NCBI GenBank assembly: GCA_030673805.1
Contig: DAOVIH010000028.1
Span: 1 to 13,443 of the forward strand
Origin: Candidatus Bathyarchaeota archaeon
GTDB lineage: Archaea; Thermoproteota; Bathyarchaeia; Bathyarchaeales; Bathycorpusculaceae
Direction of reading: 5' to 3'
Length of the DNA stretch: 13,443 nucleotides
Numbering within the stretch: position 1 is the first letter of the stretch; each line of letters starts with the position of its first letter. The notes beneath the pieces are model-generated. The model was not told the origin of the DNA. It ran no database searches and saw nothing but the letters and a program-made list of their open reading frames with translations. Below, in pieces: positions 6,769-12,701 of the stretch. Made by a program: the position numbers and the translations under genes.

Positions 6769-8037
6769 GTGAGTCACAAGAAAGATGACAGCCAGTGGCC
6801 ATATGCCCAGATTGAACATTGGCCCCCAATGACTTACAGAAACAGATTAAAACCTTCATCCGAATCGATACAAAGCCTTAACGACTTTCTCAATACCGAG
6901 AATTCAAAGCTACAGAACCGGGAAATTCAACCTTGGATACCTTTCTGCGAAGGCAGATGCGCATTTTGTTATTTTCCAGTGAGATGCGAAAGAGAAACCG
7001 TTGCATCTTACTTAGCCGCTCTAAAGAAAGCTCTTTCTCTTTATTCGGAAAACAAATATGTTAAATCCAGTTTTTTCAACGAACTTTACGTAGGCGGTGG
7101 AAGCCCCTCAGTTCTTCAGAAGGATCAAATAGTTGATCTTTTGCAGTTTTGCAGAAAGACCTTCAACCTAAGTGAAACAGCTACAACCAAGTTCACGGCA
7201 TGTACCAACAGCCTCTCCGAAGAAAAAATTGATCTTCTAGCCTCAAACAATGTGGATCAATTGGACATTGGAATTCAAACTTTTGATGACTCACTTAGAA
7301 AAATCCTCGCACTTAGAGACACAGCACAAGAAGCTAAAAAAAAACTGAGAATCGCCAAAAAACATGATCTGAACATCAGTATCGACTTGCTGTACAACCT
7401 TCCGGGACAAACAGTAGATCAATGGCAAGATGACATCAAACAAGCCTTAGAGCTAGAAGTTGAAAGCGTAGATTGCTATCCTTTGGATTTATACTCTAAC
7501 ACTCCGTTGGCCAGAAGAATTACAGAAAAAGAACTTCCCTACGGAGACACCGCAACCGAACTCAAGATGTACTTGGACGCCTACAGCATATTCAAAGAAA
7601 ATGGATATCTTCCAACCTGCCACAACAGGTTCTCAAGGCTTAAAGAAGATTTCAATGAACCTTCATCAGAAGTTGTTGGTAGCGGTGCCGGCTTTTTTAT
7701 GGGTCATATAGGAAATTTTCTCTACTCAGACATAGTAAAGGTGGAAGATTACATAACGTCTGTTAAAGCTGGATCGCTCCCTATAGCTAGGCTCGCAACC
7801 TTATCAAGGGAAGATGAAATGCGCCGAGCGATGATGATGGTGTATATTCGAATTCCAGTGGATCGGGCAGCCTTCAAAGCCAAATTTGGCATATTTCCTG
7901 AAGACGCTTTTCCAGAGGCAATAGAAAAACTTCGACAGAAGAACCTGATTACGATTAATAACGGTAAGATAAGGCTAACCGAAGAAGGCGATCCATGGAG
8001 ATTCAACATATCTTGGGAGTTTTTCAACAGCCGTTAA
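6769..8037 (+). CDS. HemN/HutW-like radical SAM enzyme
   Basis: The 422-residue protein has the radical SAM cluster motif CEGRCAFC (Cys60, Cys64, Cys67), GGGSPS at 109-114 for SAM binding, IGIQTF near 167-172 and DLLYNLPGQT near 206-215, all in the HemN order. The C-terminal part (about 350-422) resembles the HemN C-terminal domain and ends in a W..NISWEFF block. Members include oxygen-independent coproporphyrinogen oxidase, the heme chaperone HemW, and the HutW/ChuW heme-utilisation enzymes. No heme-synthesis genes are nearby, so true HemN is unlikely; a HutW/ChuW-like or corrinoid-related role fits better but is inference. An amidase gene follows after 14 bases, so the two are likely co-transcribed. 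Confidence 0.88.
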   Translation: MSHKKDDSQWPYAQIEHWPPMTYRNRLKPSSESIQSLNDFLNTENSKLQNREIQPWIPFCEGRCAFCYFPVRCERETVASYLAALKKALSLYSENKYVKSSFFNELYVGGGSPSVLQKDQIVDLLQFCRKTFNLSETATTKFTACTNSLSEEKIDLLASNNVDQLDIGIQTFDDSLRKILALRDTAQEAKKKLRIAKKHDLNISIDLLYNLPGQTVDQWQDDIKQALELEVESVDCYPLDLYSNTPLARRITEKELPYGDTATELKMYLDAYSIFKENGYLPTCHNRFSRLKEDFNEPSSEVVGSGAGFFMGHIGNFLYSDIVKVEDYITSVKAGSLPIARLATLSREDEMRRAMMMVYIRIPVDRAAFKAKFGIFPEDAFPEAIEKLRQKNLITINNGKIRLTEEGDPWRFNISWEFFNSR

Positions 8038-8051
8038 ACAACAGATCGTGA

Positions 8052-8807
8052 GTGGCCATTTTGGACATAAGTCTGATTCACCTGAAAGTTCGCAGTTCTA
8101 TGGAAGATAACTTAAAAGCAGCTGGCAAAGGAATCCGTCAAGCCTCCAAGCGAGATCCTGCGTTTATTGCCCTCCCAGAATATTTCTCTGTTCCAGGCTC
8201 GATGGAAAAGTTTACTTCTGCAGCCGAAATATCCAAGGTTACTTATAAAGAGACTACCCGGTTTTTGGCTGAAATCTCAACAGAAATTCCGAACACTTAC
8301 TTACTCGGAGGTACAGTTGTTGAGGAGAGCCAAGGAAGATTCTTCAACACCAGTACATTATGGCGAAACGGAAACCTGATAGGGAAGTATCAGAAGAAGA
8401 ACCTAATTAAGATTGAAGTTAAAGCGGGCTTGAGTTCAGGTAACAAACCTGCTGTTTATACGACAGAATTCTGTAAAGTAGGCCTTCTAGTTTGCGCTGA
8501 CATGTTTGACTCAGAACTAATCACACAAACCGTTAACCTAGGCGTGGAGATGATCTTTCTTCCAGTCGCAGCCTTGGGTACACACCCAACTGTTAAGGGG
8601 CATCCGCTAACAGAAAGAATTGCCTCAGAGAATGGTGTCTTCGTGATCAAGATAGGGAATGTGCATTCAAACACAAGAGGCGGAAGAAGCGCCGTCATAG
8701 CTCCGTGGGGAATACTTGAAGAAGTTTCAGATGCCAAGGATGACTCCATAATAACAACAAAGGTTGATCTATCAAGACTCAGAGAGTACAGAAGGAACCT
8801 TCAGTAA
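8052..8807 (+). CDS. Nitrilase-superfamily carbon-nitrogen hydrolase
   Basis: This 251-residue protein is a single-domain nitrilase-family amidase. The Glu-Lys-Cys triad is visible: Glu43 in LPEYF, Lys115 in GKYQKKNL and Cys148 in LLVCADMFD. The family hydrolyses amides, N-carbamoyl compounds or nitriles and sometimes supplies ammonia to partner synthetases; the substrate here cannot be read from sequence. The start is GTG 8052, only 14 bases after the radical SAM stop, with no clear Shine-Dalgarno. The 3' end overlaps the convergent gene by seven bases. Pairing with the HemN-like enzyme suggests it acts in the same pathway, perhaps trimming an amide side chain of a tetrapyrrole; that is speculation. 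Confidence 0.9.
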   Translation: MAILDISLIHLKVRSSMEDNLKAAGKGIRQASKRDPAFIALPEYFSVPGSMEKFTSAAEISKVTYKETTRFLAEISTEIPNTYLLGGTVVEESQGRFFNTSTLWRNGNLIGKYQKKNLIKIEVKAGLSSGNKPAVYTTEFCKVGLLVCADMFDSELITQTVNLGVEMIFLPVAALGTHPTVKGHPLTERIASENGVFVIKIGNVHSNTRGGRSAVIAPWGILEEVSDAKDDSIITTKVDLSRLREYRRNLQ

Positions 8808-9685
8808 GACTTAGCCCAGTTTTCTATTATCCGGCTCATTTCTTTGAATCCATGTTTATCAAACCAGCATCGCAGTTCTTGGTTTCTAACTGCAAACCTG
8901 CAGATCTGCCTCGCATTTTCAGAGTTGTGCACTAAAAGAAGTATGCTCTTCAAATCATGTCTTGACAAATAAGCCATAGTCTTCAAGAGGGCCTCTGTTT
9001 TTTTGTCATTGGGCATTTCTGCGCTGAGTTCCACAACAACCGGTTTCTTCAAAATTTTGATAAAGTCTCTAGTTAGCATGTCTACCCAATACATTGTAGT
9101 GTAGTCTATAGCAGAGAGTGGAACATGGAAGTAGTCAATGTATTCAGCGATTTTTTCGAAGTCTATTCCAAATCTTTCTTTAGCAAGAAAAGGATCAGGC
9201 CAAATTTCAACTGCGAATTCATTCTTAACTCTCTTCTTAGCTTCTCCAATAAAATCTGTTATTGTTTGGGTTTTCCACACAGTCCAGTTTTGTCCGCTTT
9301 CTCGCCATAGTTCAACGCAACGCGGGCAAACACAAAACTCTTCTTCTGGAAAATGGTAGAGATTCAAAGTGACACCTTGAATCTTGTTTCTCCCCAGTTC
9401 TTCAATGAAGCTCAAGACTCTATTCCGGTAGGCTTCGTTGGTTGGACAGACAAAATCGAATGGGATATTCAATTTTCGGTTTTTTCTAAGCGCAGGACCA
9501 CTCTTTGAAATCGCCACCAAGTCAGGTTTTTCTCTAATCGCTTTCGCGTCGCAGAAACAAGTAACGTCGTTCTGCATTTCTTCAGCAGCTGGAAAAAGTG
9601 AACCGTCTGCCCATTTTGCGTAGAACACATGTTGGTCAAACCCTTCAACTTTCTCCGGAGAGTAAGTGACTAAGCCAACTTTCAT
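8801..9685 (-). CDS. TIM-barrel-like protein with CxCxxC motif, paralogue A
   Basis: The 294-residue protein is clearly paralogous to the gene at 11127-12062: both start MK....Y.PE..EG.D, share FCVCPRCVELWR (Cys118, Cys120, Cys123 here), and DP.L..ERFG.DF further on. The pattern of strands and helices, and the CxCxxC block after a barrel strand, recall the hypothetical glycoside hydrolases of the GHL6/GH10-like TIM-barrel type. The usual acidic residue at the end of that strand is absent (GVTLNLYHF), so glycosidase activity is doubtful. The three cysteines could bind metal or an Fe-S cluster. ATG 9685 lies 27 bases from a TATA-like box and lacks a Shine-Dalgarno, so a leaderless transcript is likely. 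It diverges from the ferredoxin gene. Function is unknown. Confidence 0.85.
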   Translation of the reverse strand: MKVGLVTYSPEKVEGFDQHVFYAKWADGSLFPAAEEMQNDVTCFCDAKAIREKPDLVAISKSGPALRKNRKLNIPFDFVCPTNEAYRNRVLSFIEELGRNKIQGVTLNLYHFPEEEFCVCPRCVELWRESGQNWTVWKTQTITDFIGEAKKRVKNEFAVEIWPDPFLAKERFGIDFEKIAEYIDYFHVPLSAIDYTTMYWVDMLTRDFIKILKKPVVVELSAEMPNDKKTEALLKTMAYLSRHDLKSILLLVHNSENARQICRFAVRNQELRCWFDKHGFKEMSRIIENWAKSY

Positions 9686-9707
9686 TTCTTTTCAGCCCGC
9701 GCGCAAC

Positions 9708-9716
9708 AAATATATT
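9708..9716. promoter_or_regulatory. Shared, near-symmetric TATA core of a divergent promoter
   Basis: AAATATATT reads as a TATA box on both strands. Its centre (9712) lies 27 bases before ATG 9685 on the minus strand and 34 bases before ATG 9746 on the plus strand. One element could therefore drive both the TIM-barrel gene and the ferredoxin-cbiZ operon. Confidence 0.5.
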
Positions 9717-9745
9717 CTGGAGACTTATTTAATTGTTGACTTGCC

Positions 9746-9964
9746 ATGGAGAAGAACAAAACGGAAGTTCTAATTGACTATAACAAATGTCCTCCTTGTT
9801 CTGAGCTTGTTTGTATCGGTGTTTGCCCTCAAGGGATCCTAGAAAAAGGTGAGAATGGAAAACCTCAAGTTGTCGATGTTCTCTCCTGTAATCAATGTGG
9901 AATTTGTGAAAACTTGTGTCCAGTACAAGCTATCATTCTAGAACCAGATGTGGTTCTCAAATAG
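9746..9964 (+). CDS. 2[4Fe-4S] ferredoxin
   Basis: The 72-residue protein has eight cluster cysteines. The first set is Cys15, Cys18, Cys23 and Cys27 with CxxCxxxxCxxxCP spacing, two residues longer than the standard CxxCxxCxxxCP. The second set is the standard Cys48, Cys51, Cys54 and Cys58. It would carry low-potential electrons in the cytoplasm. It is the first gene of an apparent operon, with cbiZ starting 19 bases after its stop, so it may serve a redox step of the same pathway, such as reducing cobalt or an Fe-S partner. There is no Shine-Dalgarno before ATG 9746; a TATA-like box 34 bases upstream implies a very short leader. Confidence 0.9.
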   Translation: MEKNKTEVLIDYNKCPPCSELVCIGVCPQGILEKGENGKPQVVDVLSCNQCGICENLCPVQAIILEPDVVLK

Positions 9965-9972
9965 AAATTATT

Positions 9973-9978
9973 AGGTGA
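9973..9978 (+). promoter_or_regulatory. Ribosome site deciding the cbiZ start
   Basis: AGGTGA lies five bases before ATG 9984. The upstream in-frame GTG at 9975 is part of this site, so translation from the GTG is unlikely. Confidence 0.6.
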
Positions 9979-9983
9979 AGTTT

Positions 9984-11081
9984 ATGCAACAAATTGACCT
10001 AGTGAAAAATGACATTAAACTTTTATTGAAAGATAGCGTTTTGGCGGTGATCTCAAGTATTAATCTAACAACTGTCAGTTCAGCCATTTGTAACGGTGGC
10101 TACAAAGAAGTAAAGGTTATTCTCAACGTCCAAGTCCCTGAGGGATTTGACGAGACACTGCTCCATAAAAGACCAGAAGACTTTGTGTTGTCTTCTTGGG
10201 AAAAATTTTCATTAAAAAACTCCCCGTTTATAGGGATGATTACTGCGGCTAACGTTGGAGACTTTTCTTTAGCCACAAAAAGCGACGGTGAGGTAAGCGT
10301 CAGTGTCATAGCAACAGCGGGTGTCGACCACGGCGAATCTTCCGGGGAGGATATAGAAGTGGAACAAATCGAAGGAACCATCAACATTATCGTAATAATA
10401 GACGGAAATCCGACAGACAGTTGTCTGGTAAGTGCCTTAGGCACTGCAACTGAGGCCAAGAGTGCGGGGCTGAAAGATCTAGACGTTCGAAGTAGGTACT
10501 CGGGTGATTCTGCTACCGGAACTATAACAGATAGTATTGTTGTAGCAGCTACCAAAAGAGGCAAAAAATTTAATTATGCTGGACCAGCTTCCAAATTGGG
10601 AAAACTAGTTGGCGCTTGCACTCGGGAAGCGGTGAAGGAATCTCTCCAAAAACGAGGAGAGTATCTGCCAAATAGATCCTTTTTTGACAGGCTTGAAGAA
10701 AGACATTTGTCGATAGAAAGAATAGCTTCTGAACTATCAAAAGTCAAAGGGTTAGATCTTGAAGAGAGAGCCATCGCAACGACCTTTGCTAGAGTTTTGA
10801 AACAAGAACCGTTTTTGGTCTCGATGTTAATGGCAGCGGCAAAACTGGACGAAGATGTAAAGAAAGGACTACTTCCTCCTGAAATGGGAGTTATTGATGC
10901 TGCAAGCAAAGACTTCGGGGAAATGCTTAACAGAACTTTCATCAAAGGTAAAGCCCATCCAAACAGAGACAAAAAAGGTGAAAAGAATGTCGAGGTAGAT
11001 TTGTCACCATTCTTAAAGCAAGTCCTTATCTCCATAGCACGAAATGTACTTTCTAGAAATAACACTGAAAACCTTAAATAA
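9984..11081 (+). CDS. cbiZ: Adenosylcobinamide amidohydrolase (CbiZ) with C-terminal extension
   Basis: CbiZ cleaves the aminopropanol arm from (adenosyl)cobinamide or pseudo-B12, giving cobyric acid for archaeal salvage. Family blocks are visible (365-residue numbering): NGG 37-39, GMITAANVGD 84-93, a TAGV block near 111-114, GTINIIVIID 131-140, TATEAK 154-159 and ATGTITDSIVV 177-187, then GPASKLGKLVG from 200. About 120 further residues (243-365) lie beyond the CbiZ domain. Their layout faintly recalls the CobZ/PgpA alpha-ribazole phosphatase domain that is fused to CbiZ in the archaeal CbiS enzyme, but the paired acidic residues expected near the end are not seen. It sits between the ferredoxin and TIM-barrel paralogue B, probably in one operon. 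No other cobamide genes are in the window. Confidence 0.88.
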   Translation: MQQIDLVKNDIKLLLKDSVLAVISSINLTTVSSAICNGGYKEVKVILNVQVPEGFDETLLHKRPEDFVLSSWEKFSLKNSPFIGMITAANVGDFSLATKSDGEVSVSVIATAGVDHGESSGEDIEVEQIEGTINIIVIIDGNPTDSCLVSALGTATEAKSAGLKDLDVRSRYSGDSATGTITDSIVVAATKRGKKFNYAGPASKLGKLVGACTREAVKESLQKRGEYLPNRSFFDRLEERHLSIERIASELSKVKGLDLEERAIATTFARVLKQEPFLVSMLMAAAKLDEDVKKGLLPPEMGVIDAASKDFGEMLNRTFIKGKAHPNRDKKGEKNVEVDLSPFLKQVLISIARNVLSRNNTENLK

Positions 11082-11115
11082 CCTGCAAATTTATTCCGTT
11101 AGCAAAATATGAGAA

Positions 11116-11121
11116 AGGTGA
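11116..11121 (+). promoter_or_regulatory. Ribosome site deciding the start of paralogue B
   Basis: AGGTGA lies five bases before TTG 11127, the same motif and spacing as for cbiZ. It falls inside the frame begun by ATG 11109, which itself has no ribosome site. Confidence 0.6.
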
Positions 11122-11126
11122 AAGAT

Positions 11127-12062
11127 TTGAAATTTGCAACTTTTCTATACCAACCAGAACCGGCTGAAGGCGTCGACATTAACTTTTACCGAATTAAACC
11201 AGAATCTGGAACTGTGGGAAAGCCCAATCCTGACATGTTCACTAACATCGCAGTCTTTGGAGACAATGCAATGGCACAGAAACATCCAGAGTGGATTTCG
11301 GTTTCAAAGGATGGCCCTGCATTTCGCAGGTTGACGGCGCCAAAAGTCAATGGGGTTATTTCAGGGAACAAGAAATACAACCTTAGATGGGATGTCTTGT
11401 GCATGACAAACCCTGAAGTCCAAGAGTATAATCTTAAACTAATAGAGGATTGTGCCCATCAAACTCGGGGAATAAGCATAAGCAGTCAACACTTCGCTGA
11501 CCACGGCTTTTGTGTATGTCCACGTTGCGTTGAGCTATGGCGTCAAAGCGGGTTGAACTGGTATGACTGGAGGGCTCAAACAGTAACTAAATTCTTAGGA
11601 GAAGTGAAGAAACGATTGGGGGGCAAACCTTTATTCGTGAATTTGTTGCCTGATCCTGTACTTAACAGAGAACGGTTTGGTTATGATTTTGATGCTTTAG
11701 CAGAGTACGCCGATACTTTCGTAATTCCAATGTTTTCGAAGTCGTATCCTTCTCCTTGGTACTGGGAGATGCTAGCCAGGGCATTCAAGAGCAGATTGAA
11801 GAAACCTGTTTTTGCCAATCTTTATGTTCGTGGACCTAATGATGACCCAAAGCAAGTTCCATCACCGAAGGAACTCTTAACTGTTGCAGTGCGAATAGCT
11901 CGAACAGGCATCGACGGAATAATCTTCTTGGCTGAAAATGCGCAGAGAATTAAAGATTTTCAGAAAGCAGCCGTCGAAAGTACAGATGTACTGGAAGAAC
12001 TGGAAGGACATGGTGGCGACGAAGTTCTCAGACTAGTTGACAGATGGACATCTCTCTTCTAA
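11127..12062 (+). CDS. TIM-barrel-like protein with CxCxxC motif, paralogue B
   Basis: From TTG 11127 the protein has 311 residues, and its first residues (MKFATFLYQPEPAEGVD) align without a gap to paralogue A. It shares FCVCPRCVELWR (Cys129, Cys131, Cys134) and DPVLNRERFGYDF with A, and has an extra loop near residues 70-85 that A lacks. HPEW.SVSKDGPAFRR resembles a pattern of hypothetical TIM-barrel glycoside hydrolases, but the strand before the cysteines reads GISISSQHF, without the usual acid. Catalytic function is therefore unclear, and metal or cluster binding is possible. ATG 11109 would add six residues. The gene follows cbiZ by 45 bases and likely ends the operon. Divergence from A shows the duplication is old. 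Confidence 0.87.
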   Translation: MKFATFLYQPEPAEGVDINFYRIKPESGTVGKPNPDMFTNIAVFGDNAMAQKHPEWISVSKDGPAFRRLTAPKVNGVISGNKKYNLRWDVLCMTNPEVQEYNLKLIEDCAHQTRGISISSQHFADHGFCVCPRCVELWRQSGLNWYDWRAQTVTKFLGEVKKRLGGKPLFVNLLPDPVLNRERFGYDFDALAEYADTFVIPMFSKSYPSPWYWEMLARAFKSRLKKPVFANLYVRGPNDDPKQVPSPKELLTVAVRIARTGIDGIIFLAENAQRIKDFQKAAVESTDVLEELEGHGGDEVLRLVDRWTSLF

Positions 12063-12070
12063 GATCTACC

Positions 12071-12096
12071 TCTATATTTCTCTCTTTCTTATTTTA
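12071..12096 (+). terminator. Pyrimidine-rich terminator after paralogue B
   Basis: A T/C-rich stretch with several short T-runs begins nine bases after the TAA stop. This is the expected form of an archaeal terminator for the ferredoxin-cbiZ operon. Confidence 0.45.
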
Positions 12097-12186
12097 AAGC
12101 AGTCTTCAGGTTTCTTTGGAAGGATATTTCTCACCCACTCGCTCTTCACGAGAAAGTTAGATTAAACATAATAAAAGTATGGTCAA

Positions 12187-12196
12187 CTATATTTTT
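12187..12196 (+). promoter_or_regulatory. TATA-like box before a small ORF
   Basis: CTATATTTTT is centred about 32 bases before ATG 12223. It is the best TATA match in this intergenic region. Confidence 0.3.
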
Positions 12197-12222
12197 CTCT
12201 ATTAATTTCGCAACAGGACAAC

Positions 12223-12342
12223 ATGATTCGAGTTGTAGGTAGCAACGTCCGGTCAGAGCACTCACTGATAGAGATGTTTGCCGAACTCAGGCATCACATG
12301 ACCGTATTCTTCAAATATAAAATTTCTTTTTTGGGTATTTAA
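12223..12342 (+). CDS. Possible 39-residue small protein
   Basis: ATG 12223 opens a 39-codon frame ending TAA at 12340-12342. It begins MIRVVGSNVRSEHSLIEMF and ends in a basic, hydrophobic tail. AGGA lies four bases before the ATG and a TATA-like box lies about 32 bases upstream, so expression is plausible. A T6 run falls in the last codons. I recognise no family, and such a short frame can occur by chance or be a truncated gene. Confidence 0.25.
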   Translation: MIRVVGSNVRSEHSLIEMFAELRHHMTVFFKYKISFLGI

Positions 12343-12357
12343 GACAGTATAGAGCTG

Positions 12358-12452
12358 GGTTCTCAACGGGTGGAGTGGGATTTGAACCCCCACACCAAGT
12401 GGAGATATCACCCGAAAGCTCTACTTTTTGTAGAGTTTCCCACAGAAGAACC
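12358..12452 (-). ncRNA. Structured element with tRNA T-arm-like B box (tRNA remnant or small RNA)
   Basis: On the minus strand GGTTCAAATCC matches a tRNA B box. It sits in a hairpin (GTGGG/CCCAC, 12375-12393) whose loop is nine bases, or with a normal seven-base loop the stem has a G-A mismatch. Around it CGGGTG (minus) pairs with CACCCG (12367-12372 with 12409-12414). A second arm, CTCTAC/GTAGAG extended by AAA/TTT with one bulge, spans 12415-12438. GGTTCT (12358-12363) and AGAACC (12447-12452) close the whole. I found no matching D-arm, anticodon arm with U33 or acceptor 5' strand, so it is not an intact tRNA. It may be a decayed or split tRNA half, an integration scar, or an unrelated structured RNA; the strand is uncertain. 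Confidence 0.4.
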
Positions 12453-12701
12453 ATAACGCTTAGGCATGTATCTATGGCGGATGTTACAATAACACTTGGG
12501 ACAACGGGTCTCAAGGAAATCACTGGGGCACTGGATCACCAAATAACATTAGACTACAATGGTTTATGTGTCAAAGCCTCTTCGTTTATTCCAAGTTTTC
12601 AAATGAACATTAACCAACGAATAATCAAAGTAGAATCAAAAACTTCAAAAATCTACACATCATAATTCGCGTGCGGAAATGGTTCCCCCAAGGTGCATAT
12701 T

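Larger units (their letters stand above)
12063..12701. other. 639-base region without a confident protein gene
   Basis: Apart from the terminator, the possible 39-residue ORF and the structured element, I see nothing clear. A plus-strand frame at 12375-12665 covers the structured element in antisense to its B box and shows no recognisable domain. The stretch 12453-12701 is AT-rich and has no assignable feature. Confidence 0.5.

Noticed and set aside
10100..11065. Two long minus-strand frames opposite cbiZ
   Set aside because: They are serine- and leucine-rich mirror frames of a well-supported gene and show no motif.
8801..12062. Glycoside hydrolase cluster including the GH130 gene
   Set aside because: The paralogues lack the expected catalytic acids, and GH130 lies more than 600 bases away beyond a terminator, so a shared sugar pathway is not supported.
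12130..12400. A circularly permuted tRNA using GGGTGAG (minus strand near 12130) as the 5' half
   Set aside because: Only five of seven acceptor pairs fit, and no D-arm or anticodon arm follows.
12415..12446. H/ACA guide RNA, from a hairpin followed by ACA
   Set aside because: The hairpin has no internal pocket of the required size and no kink-turn, so the ACA is probably chance.
12362..12540. An intact minus-strand tRNA ending near 12366
   Set aside because: The B box is good, but the T-stem has a G-A mismatch or a nine-base loop. No GGGTGGA-like acceptor 5' strand exists upstream to pair with TCCACCC, and the nearby hairpin loop lacks U33. I searched upstream to about 12700 without success.
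12375..12665. 96-residue plus-strand frame
   Set aside because: It is antisense to the B box and covers the inverted repeats; its composition is unremarkable and it has no ribosome site.
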